Source: Gammaproteobacteria bacterium (lineage in GTDB: Bacteria; Pseudomonadota; Gammaproteobacteria; GRL18). Taken from it: DNA of 64,000 nt. Location of the stretch: contig JADGEK010000005.1 in assembly GCA_016744395.1 (NCBI GenBank), positions 24,146 to 88,145 on the forward strand, written 5' to 3'. Positions 45,485 through 52,718 of the stretch are shown piece by piece (the first letter of the stretch is position 1; every line of letters starts with the position of its first letter). A program made the translations under genes and the position numbers. Below the pieces are notes generated by a model. That model was not told where the DNA came from, did no database searches, and was given only the letters and a program-made list of their open reading frames with translations.

Positions 45485-45580
45485 CACTTAGAAATCATAG
45501 CACCTAGAAATCAAAGTACTTAGAAATCAAAGTACTTAGAAATCAAAGTGCTTAGAAATCAAAGTGCTTAGAAATAGCAC
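45485..45580. repeat. six tandem 16-bp units between cobQ and cbiB
   Basis: Six units of the form YRCTTAGAAATCAAAG follow one another without gaps (45485-45500, then every 16 bp to 45580); the two middle units are identical. They fill the region just upstream of cobQ, within the 206-bp divergent promoter area. Confidence 0.9.
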
Positions 45581-45662
45581 TATGAATAAAAAAGTGCTCA
45601 GAATAAATAAAAAGTAAAAAGAAAAGCTGATTTCTTTAGAGTTTGATATTAAGAGGTTCAAA

Positions 45663-46667
45663 ATGCTTATTGTACTATTATGCGCCCTGCTTCTCGATCA
45701 TTATTATGGTGAACCCAATAAATACCATCCACTGATAGGTTTTGGGCTCATTGCGAGCTGGCTTGAAGAACGACTTAATGAAAGTTTGTTAAAAATTCGT
45801 TCAGAAAATAATTTTGAGCTCAGTTCAGAATTTATTTCTGAAGCTTCTGACTCGTTTAATCCAGAATCACTGACTTCAAATGATTCTCAGCAGAATCGAC
45901 TCAATGGCTTTATTGCTACTTTGATTTGTCTTATTCCTGCAGCTTGGCTGACGTATTCAATTATTCCTGATGGCATTTTGGGGTCAATTTTCGAGGTGAT
46001 TATCCTCTATTTTGCAATTGGACTGAGCAGTTTGAAGCAACACGCTCAGGAAGTATTAAGCCCCTTGCTGAAACATCAACTTGAACAATCTCGCCATGCA
46101 CTGTCCATGATAGTGAGTCGTGATATACAAGATATGGATGAAGAGGGTATTTGCAGAGCCACGACAGAATCCGTTTTAGAAAATGGTAATGATGCTGTTT
46201 TTGCGACCATTTTCTGGTTTATTATCGCTGGAGCACCAGGTGTTGTTATTTATCGATTAGCCAATACTCTTGATGCTATGTGGGGTTATAAAACCGAACG
46301 CTTTAACAGCTTTGGTTTCTTTGCTGCAAAACTGGATGATGGTCTTAACTTTATACCTGCACGCTTGACGGCATTAACTTATGCGCTGATGGGCAATTGG
46401 AAAAATGCAATGCAATGTTGGTCTCTTCAGGGGGCATTATGGGAGAGTCCAAATTCAGGTGTTGTTATGGCTGCAGGTGCAGGTGCTTTGGATGTGCAAT
46501 TAGGGGGTGCAGACCGATATCATGGAGAGTATAAAGACCGTTCTGAATTAGGCTGTGGCCAAAAAGCAAAACCTGAAATCATTCATCAGGCTTGTGAGCT
46601 GCTGAATCGTTCAACCATTCTCTGGGTGATTGTTATTGGCTTACTCACTGTTCCTGGCTGGCTATAA
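45663..46667 (+). CDS. cbiB: CbiB, adenosylcobinamide-phosphate synthase
   Basis: An integral membrane enzyme (334 residues, several helices) that attaches aminopropanol phosphate to cobyric acid. It begins LIVLLCALLLDHYYGEPNKYHPLIGFG and has RDIQDMDEEGICRATTESVLENGNDAVFATIFW, PGVVIYRLANTLDAMWGYKTERF and GAGALDVQLGGADRYHG. A roughly 40-residue polar stretch near residues 40-75 is longer than usual. AGAGGT precedes the start. Confidence 0.95.
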   Translation: MLIVLLCALLLDHYYGEPNKYHPLIGFGLIASWLEERLNESLLKIRSENNFELSSEFISEASDSFNPESLTSNDSQQNRLNGFIATLICLIPAAWLTYSIIPDGILGSIFEVIILYFAIGLSSLKQHAQEVLSPLLKHQLEQSRHALSMIVSRDIQDMDEEGICRATTESVLENGNDAVFATIFWFIIAGAPGVVIYRLANTLDAMWGYKTERFNSFGFFAAKLDDGLNFIPARLTALTYALMGNWKNAMQCWSLQGALWESPNSGVVMAAGAGALDVQLGGADRYHGEYKDRSELGCGQKAKPEIIHQACELLNRSTILWVIVIGLLTVPGWL

Positions 46668-46708
46668 TAAGCAGATATTGTTGGCTTATACGAAAAATTT
46701 AACATCTG

Positions 46709-47932
46709 ATGGACAGTCATAAAATAAAAAATTCATCTTTTCAAAAACAGCCCACAGAACAGTTGCCTCAGCATGGTGGTGGTTTAAACGATGCTATAAA
46801 ACAATATGGCAATGACTTACCGTGCCTTGAAAAAGAATTCTGGCTTGATTTGTCAACAGGGGTTAATCCAAAGAGCTGGCCTGTTCCTGAAATACCAGCC
46901 AGTGTTTATAATCGACTGCCAGAGAAAGAGGATGGGCTGATTGAAATAGCACAAACTTATTATAGGGCAAGCAATATCCTTCCTGTTGCAGGTTCCCAGG
47001 AAGCAATACAATTGCTGCCTATGATTTTTCAGCAGTACTCCTTATTTCAAAAGAACAATCAAGCAAATACTCAATCGAAAAAACAAGCCAAAGTGGGCAT
47101 TATCACTCCCTGTTATTCTGAGCATGAATTTCAATGGAAAAAAAATAATTTTTCAGTTGTTCATTTGACGACAGCAACCGTCGATATGGTCATTGATGAG
47201 CTGGATGTTCTGGTATTAATTAATCCCAATAATCCAACAGGAGAAGTGATTGAACCCAGCATTATTAAAGGCTGGCAAGCACAACTTAATGATGACAGAA
47301 GAAAAAGTAAAGGCTATTTAATTGTTGATGAAGCTTTTATGGATGCGACACCTGAAAATAACATGCCATGCAACAATAACATGCAAAACCTGATTGTCTT
47401 ACGCTCCGTTGGAAAGTTTTTTGGTCTGGCAGGCATTCGTTGTGGTTTTGTGATTGCTCACCCTTCCGTATTATCTTTGATTGAATATCATCAAGGCCCC
47501 TGGTCTGTCAGTGGTCCAACACGTTGGATGATGAAAAAAGCATTTCGGGATAAGCAATGGATCATTGATAACAAAGTCTATCTGAATCAGGCTTCAATGC
47601 GATTAGAAAAGTTGTTGAAAAAACACTTGAAGAAGAAGCGAATCGAGTTCTCGATTTCAGGAACCGTATTATTTAAAACAATTTATTTCAATAGTTCAGA
47701 ATATTTATTTAAACAGTTGGCAAAGCAGGGTGTTTTAGTGCGTTTGTTGGATAAAAGTTGTACCTGTCCATCTTGTACTTCACAATTTAAAACCATTAAA
47801 GAACAACATAAGGGAATACGTTTCGGCCTGCCCTCGAATGAAAAGCAATGGTGTCGACTGGAGACGGTTCTTGATAGTATTGACTACGATTTGCCATGTA
47901 ATCAATATCCGTTAATAAAAAAAATGTCATGA
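46709..47932 (+). CDS. cobD: threonine-phosphate decarboxylase (PLP-dependent)
   Basis: Makes (R)-1-amino-2-propanol phosphate, the CbiB substrate, from threonine phosphate. It is a fold-type I aminotransferase-like protein: GGGLNDAIKQYG and FWLDLSTGVNPKSWPVP at the start, VLINPNNPTGEV, and the PLP lysine in VLRSVGKFFGLAGIRCGFVIA. At 407 residues it is longer than usual (about 360). The last 60 residues include CTCPSC. Called CobC in the aerobic-pathway naming. It follows cbiB by 41 bp and the two are probably one operon. Confidence 0.92.
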   Translation: MDSHKIKNSSFQKQPTEQLPQHGGGLNDAIKQYGNDLPCLEKEFWLDLSTGVNPKSWPVPEIPASVYNRLPEKEDGLIEIAQTYYRASNILPVAGSQEAIQLLPMIFQQYSLFQKNNQANTQSKKQAKVGIITPCYSEHEFQWKKNNFSVVHLTTATVDMVIDELDVLVLINPNNPTGEVIEPSIIKGWQAQLNDDRRKSKGYLIVDEAFMDATPENNMPCNNNMQNLIVLRSVGKFFGLAGIRCGFVIAHPSVLSLIEYHQGPWSVSGPTRWMMKKAFRDKQWIIDNKVYLNQASMRLEKLLKKHLKKKRIEFSISGTVLFKTIYFNSSEYLFKQLAKQGVLVRLLDKSCTCPSCTSQFKTIKEQHKGIRFGLPSNEKQWCRLETVLDSIDYDLPCNQYPLIKKMS

Positions 47933-48586
47933 ACAATCACAGTTTAATGAAAAAAGTAAACCTTATCATTGTCATTGCAGAATAAAGTTTTTAACTCAAT
48001 GGATATAAAATCCGCGAATTAATTGCTTATAAGTACAAATTCACAAAAAGGATGATAATAAAAATTTTTACTAAATTTTCCGTAGTAGCCATTTCAAATA
48101 GCTAATAATTTGATGGAGTAAATTGTCCCAATTCAACATATAAGAGACAATTAGTCCCTTTTTATAAAGTGACAGCTTACCGATTTAGAGCTGTCATTCT
48201 ATGTGTCTGTGACCTAGTACTTTCGTCCCATTGCAGCCAGTCGGTATTTTTTAGATACTAACGTCCAACAGTAAAAAGCCGAAATTCAGGAACAATAACT
48301 TCACAGGTTTTTTTTGACTTTAGCTTGCTTTTTCAGCTAAAGATAAAAAATTTCAGTGGAAGTTCTGGTTAGAATTATCTTTTATTTGTTTAAATATATT
48401 AACAGTATACTCAAATAGCACCTAATCCAATACCATTCTCTCCATCACCTTCATTTTTTTCTCTTTCTATACCTGCCATGCAGGTTTTCCTTTTCTTCCC
48501 ATTTCAATTCCAGCTCACAGCATTGTTTTGCCGAGCAATTTTCCAAACATCTCAAATAACTTGTGCATCATAAATTTTTTCCAAAA

Positions 48587-48617
48587 AAAAGCCCATCAAT
48601 TTCTTGATGAGCTTTAT
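48587..48617. terminator. bidirectional Rho-independent terminator
   Basis: GCCCATCAA pairs with TTGATGAGC, with a run of A before and TTTATTT after; it would stop transcription coming from cobD and also from the right. Confidence 0.75.
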
Positions 48618-48751
48618 TTAGACATAAAAAAACCGCTAAAAAACAAAATCTTTGCAGGCTCACGTTTTTTCAGGGCATACTAATCACTGCAATCTAAAAC
48701 CCTAATATGATAATATCAAATTAGGGCAACTTCATTCATATCATGGCTCAG

Positions 48752-48780
48752 AGGGGCAACCATTGAGGCAGGTTGCCCCT
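48752..48780. repeat. strong GC-rich hairpin in the intergenic region
   Basis: AGGGGCAACC and GGTTGCCCCT form a perfect 10-bp stem around a 9-nt loop. It has no following T run, so it is more likely an operator, RNA structure or mobile-element end than a terminator. Confidence 0.6.
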
Positions 48781-49016
48781 TAGAAAAACTTATACTATAT
48801 GTCCTAAAAATATACAAGTTAAATTCGTAACTATTTAGTTCTAACGCCCCAGTCTTCGTTTTTTGTTCATTTTTTGCTATGCTAAACAAGATACTACATA
48901 AGCAACTTGAGTGTCAAAAATGAACAATACATCTTTTTGTATCAAAAATGCTCGAGTAATGCATACCTACATGATAAAATCATTGACCTGACTGATTATA
49001 ATAGAAGAGGCAAATT

Positions 49017-50054
49017 TTGAATATTTTTGCAGTTGATCTATTCTGTGGTGTTGGAGGCTTAACTCATGGCCTTGAGCAAAGCGGGATTGATGTTATTGCT
49101 GGTTATGACATTGATGAAAAATGTCGCATTCCGTATGAACGCAATAATAGTGCGAAATTTATAAACCGAAGCATTACGGATTTAACATCAAAAGAATTGG
49201 CATCAAAATACCCAAACAAGAGTTTAAAAATTCTTGCGGGCTGCGCACCTTGCCAACCCTTTTCAAAATACACACAAGCTCAACCAAAAGATAGTCGCTG
49301 GAGCTTATTAGAAGAATTTGGTCGTCTCGCAAAAGAGGTAAACCCCGAACTTATTACAATGGAGAACGTTCCAGATTTATATAGGCATACAGTATTCACA
49401 GATTTTGTGAAAACATTAGAAAAAAATGGATATTATGTATCACACTCTATTGTCTATTGTCCTGATTACGGTATTCCTCAAAGCAGAAAACGACTTGTAC
49501 TGCTGGCGTCAAAATTTGGAAAGCTTGCACTGATAGAGCCAACACACCAACCAAATGAATATGTAACACTAAAACATACCATTGGAAATTTACCTCAATT
49601 AAGAGCAGGAAAATCCCACAAGTCTGACCCGCTACACCGTTCAGCAGGACTATCAGATATAAATATGAGAAGAATAAAAGTATCCAAACAAGGCGGATCA
49701 TGGAAAGACTGGCCAAATGAGCTATTAACTGCCTGTCACAAAAAAGAAAGCGGCAAAAAATATACAGCAATTTATGGAAGAATGCAGTGGGATAAGCCAA
49801 GCCCAACAATTACTACGCAATTTTATAACTATGGTAGTGGAAGACACGGGCACCCGACTCAATCAAGAGCAATTAGCTTAAGGGAGGCTGCGCTACTGCA
49901 ATCATTTCCAGCAGACTATCAGTTTACCGATGAAAGTAGTTTTTCCATTACAGATATATCAAGAATGATTGGAAACGCGGTTCCCGTTCGTTTAGGTGAA
50001 GTAATCGGCCGAAGCTTTTCAAAACATTTAACAGAGTTACAAATCAATTATTGA
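49017..50054 (+). CDS. DNA (cytosine-5) methyltransferase
   Basis: A 345-residue m5C methyltransferase. Motif I is FAVDLFCGVGGLTHGLE; motif IV is GCAPCQPFS with the catalytic Cys79; motif VI is MENVPD (Glu116); motif VIII is QSRKRLVLLA; motif X is RMIGNAVPVRLGEVI. The target-recognition region lies at about residues 185-260 and does not reveal its site. The start is TTG with GAGG 6 bp upstream. It probably marks host DNA for the convergent DUF262-HEPN operon, whose last gene it overlaps by 7 bp at the 3' end. No cognate restriction endonuclease of a known type and no Vsr gene is present. Confidence 0.94.
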   Translation: MNIFAVDLFCGVGGLTHGLEQSGIDVIAGYDIDEKCRIPYERNNSAKFINRSITDLTSKELASKYPNKSLKILAGCAPCQPFSKYTQAQPKDSRWSLLEEFGRLAKEVNPELITMENVPDLYRHTVFTDFVKTLEKNGYYVSHSIVYCPDYGIPQSRKRLVLLASKFGKLALIEPTHQPNEYVTLKHTIGNLPQLRAGKSHKSDPLHRSAGLSDINMRRIKVSKQGGSWKDWPNELLTACHKKESGKKYTAIYGRMQWDKPSPTITTQFYNYGSGRHGHPTQSRAISLREAALLQSFPADYQFTDESSFSITDISRMIGNAVPVRLGEVIGRSFSKHLTELQINY

Positions 50055-50710
50055 TATTTTTTGTTATCTACGCAATCCATAATATTATCTACTATTTCAT
50101 ATATGTAGTGAATAATTGTACTATACAAATCTTCTAGCTCGGAAATAGTATTAACAGAACCTACACCTGAAAATGTTTTGTTTCCGTGAGCTAAATCATT
50201 TCTATTATTTTTCACCTCTTCTAATCGTTCTCCTTTTGCGGTTTTTCTTGCGTCAGTTCTTTCCGTAAACCCGTAGATTTTTGCAATTTTTTTTATTTCG
50301 GCTCGAGTAATGTTTCCAGAAAATAGATTTTTTGCATTGAATGTAGCGATATGAAAGTTTATAGATACCCCTCCAGCCGTCTCAGAAACAATATCGTCCA
50401 GAGTGATATTATTATTTCGCGCTCGTCGCCATAGCTCTTTTTGTAATTCAGTTCTAACATCATCGTAGCCTTGATTAGACGAAGAAATAGAGTCATGTAT
50501 AGCAGAAATTGCTTCTCTCATTGTAGATTCAATAAGATTATATAAGAGAAGAAAAACCGTCCCTTTAAGAGTTTTTATTAATAATGGACTCACATCAAAT
50601 TGTTCACCATTACTATTTGATAGTGTTTCGCCCTCAACAAAATTAATTAATTTAAAATATTCTTCTATTTCTTTTTCTCGATTTCCTAAATCATCAAGCA
50701 AGTCATCCAT
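50048..50710 (-). CDS. HEPN ribonuclease-like protein (MAE_28990/MAE_18760 type)
   Basis: A 220-residue, mostly helical protein. It carries the HEPN catalytic motif R-x4-H in NNRNDLAHGNKTF (Arg170, His175), the pattern of toxin and Abi ribonucleases. KGTVFLLLYNLIESTMREAI is another conserved helix of the MAE_28990/MAE_18760 group, which is often found next to DUF262 genes. It starts 3 bp after the DUF262 stop with GGTGAGG as ribosome site, so they are one operon. It is a likely effector (RNA cleavage leading to growth arrest), inferred from the motif and context. Confidence 0.75.
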   Translation of the reverse strand: MDDLLDDLGNREKEIEEYFKLINFVEGETLSNSNGEQFDVSPLLIKTLKGTVFLLLYNLIESTMREAISAIHDSISSSNQGYDDVRTELQKELWRRARNNNITLDDIVSETAGGVSINFHIATFNAKNLFSGNITRAEIKKIAKIYGFTERTDARKTAKGERLEEVKNNRNDLAHGNKTFSGVGSVNTISELEDLYSTIIHYIYEIVDNIMDCVDNKKYQ

Positions 50711-50713
50711 TAG

Positions 50714-51865
50714 TTATTCCTCACCTAACAACTTATCTCTCACATATTCAATTCGATTTTTAACTTTAACTCGACTATTAGCTCCATCACCAGTTGTTAA
50801 TATTTTAAATTCTTCCGAAAATAGCCAGTCATCAATACCTTTCACAACTAAGTCAGGATTTTCTCTAAGTGCCAACGCAACACCGACGGAAATGGCTTCA
50901 AACCGAACTCGAGGTGTGGTTTTCGATCCTTTTGACTTTCTAAATCCAAAAGGAAAATTATCTTGAACAAAGCTCATTACCGCTGTGAATTCATCAACCA
51001 TATCTTGATGTGGATTGTTTTGTAGCTCTGAATTTTGTTCAAGATACGAGTCTAGGAAATCCCGAACTGAATGATCAAATGTTTCATAATTTTCTAGATA
51101 TGCAAAGAATCTCAATACGAACTCCATTGCCTCACCACGTTTTGCTTTAGTAAGACCTAAAGGCGCAGCTTCTGTAAAGGCACGAATATCAGCACATACT
51201 TCTAAGACTTGCTTATACAAAGGAGAATTACCATGTTTCGATCCTTTCCTTTTTTCCATATCTTTAAGCTCATCACTCCCTGTATTAATACGCCCCCAAA
51301 GATCTCGTCTAGTAGATTCTGTGCAGTCACTCAATTCAATTATTCTAATTGAAATTCGTTTAAATCTCCGTTGTCGAGAACTAGGAAGATCGCTAAACAT
51401 AAATCCATTTATTTCAGGAACTAATTTTAATCCTTTTAATCTTAGTTCATTTTTTACGAATGCATGTAGTGTTCTTATTCTTTGAGAACCATCGACAATT
51501 TCAATTCTTCCATCATGATCGGGATCGTCAGATTTGACATCAGCGATAAATATATAAGGTATAGGAAGGCCAATCATTAAAGATTCGATTAATCTGCTTT
51601 GATTTTCAATTAGCCAAACAAAGTCACGCTGATAATCTGGAACAAATAATTCATTTTCATCGGTATCCTTTCCCTCATGGTATTTGTCAACGACCATCTC
51701 TACGGTAAATTCCTTTGTATCGTAACTTACCTCTCGTTGATGCTTTCTAATAGCACTTTCAGCCTTTTCCTTAAAAGACTCTATTTGTCCTCTAAGCTCA
51801 ACTCTCCTTGCATCACTATTTGAAGATGCAAGGTCATTTGTCAGCTCTTCTATTGTTTTATCCAT
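50714..51865 (-). CDS. DUF262 (ParB-fold) protein
   Basis: A 383-residue protein with the DUF262 domain found in the GmrSD type IV restriction enzyme and other defence proteins. FVPDYQRDFVWLIENQSRLIESLMIGLPIPYIFI and the motif IEIVDGSQRIRTLHAFV (DGxQR, about 125-129) are visible; this fold hydrolyses nucleotides in GmrS-like proteins. The N-terminal 40 residues form a coiled coil. The C-terminal DUF1524 (HNH) nuclease of GmrSD is absent. It therefore may act as sensor/NTPase and leave cutting to the HEPN partner. The ATG at 51865 has GAGG upstream; four codons of upstream frame are ignored. Confidence 0.85.
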   Translation of the reverse strand: MDKTIEELTNDLASSNSDARRVELRGQIESFKEKAESAIRKHQREVSYDTKEFTVEMVVDKYHEGKDTDENELFVPDYQRDFVWLIENQSRLIESLMIGLPIPYIFIADVKSDDPDHDGRIEIVDGSQRIRTLHAFVKNELRLKGLKLVPEINGFMFSDLPSSRQRRFKRISIRIIELSDCTESTRRDLWGRINTGSDELKDMEKRKGSKHGNSPLYKQVLEVCADIRAFTEAAPLGLTKAKRGEAMEFVLRFFAYLENYETFDHSVRDFLDSYLEQNSELQNNPHQDMVDEFTAVMSFVQDNFPFGFRKSKGSKTTPRVRFEAISVGVALALRENPDLVVKGIDDWLFSEEFKILTTGDGANSRVKVKNRIEYVRDKLLGEE

Positions 51866-51892
51866 TAGTAACCTCACTGTATGTAAATACTA

Positions 51893-52113
51893 CTACTTAA
51901 CGAAATGATTAATTGTCAGCTTCTTTTTAATTTTGGAAATTGTATGCTCAGAAAAACCTAGCAGACTTTTTATATAGTTATAGCTTTTTCCATCACATAG
52001 AAGCCCTTCAATATCATCATGTAATTTTGGTTTATAGGACGCCACCGATATTTACCAGCATCTTTGGCTTTTTTGAAGCCCCAAGCTTGTCGCTTACGTC
52101 TATTGTCAAAGTC
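51893..52113 (-). pseudogene. C-terminal remnant of a serine recombinase (resolvase), frameshifted
   Basis: On the minus strand one frame reads FDNRRKRQAWGFKKAKDAGKYRWRP, matching the linker of Tn3-type resolvases and invertases (pattern RxRQxxGIxKAKxxGKYKGRxP). A frameshift then joins YKPKLHDDIEGLLCDGKSYNYIKSLLGFSEHTISKIKKKL, matching the C-terminal helix-turn-helix, and ends at a TAG at 51893. The catalytic N-terminal domain is not found. It starts just outside the DUF262 gene. About 220 bp between here and 52333 contains decayed sequence in other frames with no start codon. Confidence 0.7.
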
Positions 52114-52332
52114 TTTTTAAGTAAATCTAAGACACCTATCTCGATTTTTACTGATTTTATAGTTAAATCGTGTGTGAGTCTTCGTTTTTCACTGGGGGGG
52201 ATTTCAACGGAAACATGATGATTAGAAAAACAAGCTTCCGTATTTCTTTTTTTAACATTATTGCCTATTACAATAAAAATAACACTAATACGATGGTATT
52301 TATTTGATATTAAAACGAATTATTGGTAAACA

Positions 52333-52578
52333 ATGGCAAATATCACACTAGAAAAACAAGAATCTTTATATGTTAGATATTTCCGCTTTAGAGGATTTAA
52401 CTCAAAAGGTGAATTGTCTTTAATAGCAGGTATGTCAAAGTGTACCGAGCGAAATGATTCTTCCCATCTAAAGAAGCCATTTTTTAACTATCTTTACATC
52501 AATCCAAAATGGTCGTTATTTGTACAATCCACCCATTTTACGGGACGAAAAATATTAATGATCATAGGTAATAAATGA
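52333..52578 (+). other. 81-codon open frame, doubtful gene
   Basis: The frame MANITLEKQESLYVRYFRFRGFN... has no ribosome site, no recognisable family and A+T-driven codon use. It may be a fragment of decayed mobile DNA. The flanks 52219-52332 and 52579-52718 hold nothing I can name. Confidence 0.2.
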
Positions 52579-52718
52579 CTGTTTTTTTAAATTTCAAACT
52601 TAGAAAAACACATCAAAATTACAAAAATATATAATAACCTCCATTCTAGTAAAGAACTTTATTGTCCAGTTAAAGACTTTATTAATCAGTCACAATCATT
52701 AAAAATTCAACCTTAAGC

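Larger units (their letters stand above)
47933..49016. other. 1.1-kb intergenic region at the accessory boundary
   Basis: No gene is supported in this A+T-rich stretch. It holds an 8-bp inverted repeat (48170-48196), an AGCTAAA-type hairpin (48319-48343), an ACCTGC/GCAGGT hairpin with a T-rich tail (48471-48495), a terminator (48587-48617), a GGGGCAACC hairpin (48752-48780) and a 23-codon reading frame at 48920. Repeated terminator-like elements and absence of genes are what one expects of a junction left by insertion and decay. Confidence 0.6.

Noticed and set aside
45485-45580. CRISPR array
   Set aside because: The 16-bp units are directly adjacent with no spacers and no cas genes are near.
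45485-45580. iterons of a replication origin
   Set aside because: No replication initiator gene, DnaA boxes or AT-rich unwinding region; the setting is a divergent biosynthetic promoter.
45457-45662. cobalamin riboswitch for cobQ or cbiB
   Set aside because: No B12-box or long structured leader is recognisable; the space is taken by the tandem repeat.
48170-48196. integron attC site
   Set aside because: The TGACAGCT/AGCTGTCA repeat lacks the GTTRRRY/RYYYAAC core sites and no integrase is present.
51940-52218. 92-codon plus-strand frame
   Set aside because: It lies opposite the resolvase remnant and other decayed minus-strand sequence; no ribosome site or family resemblance.
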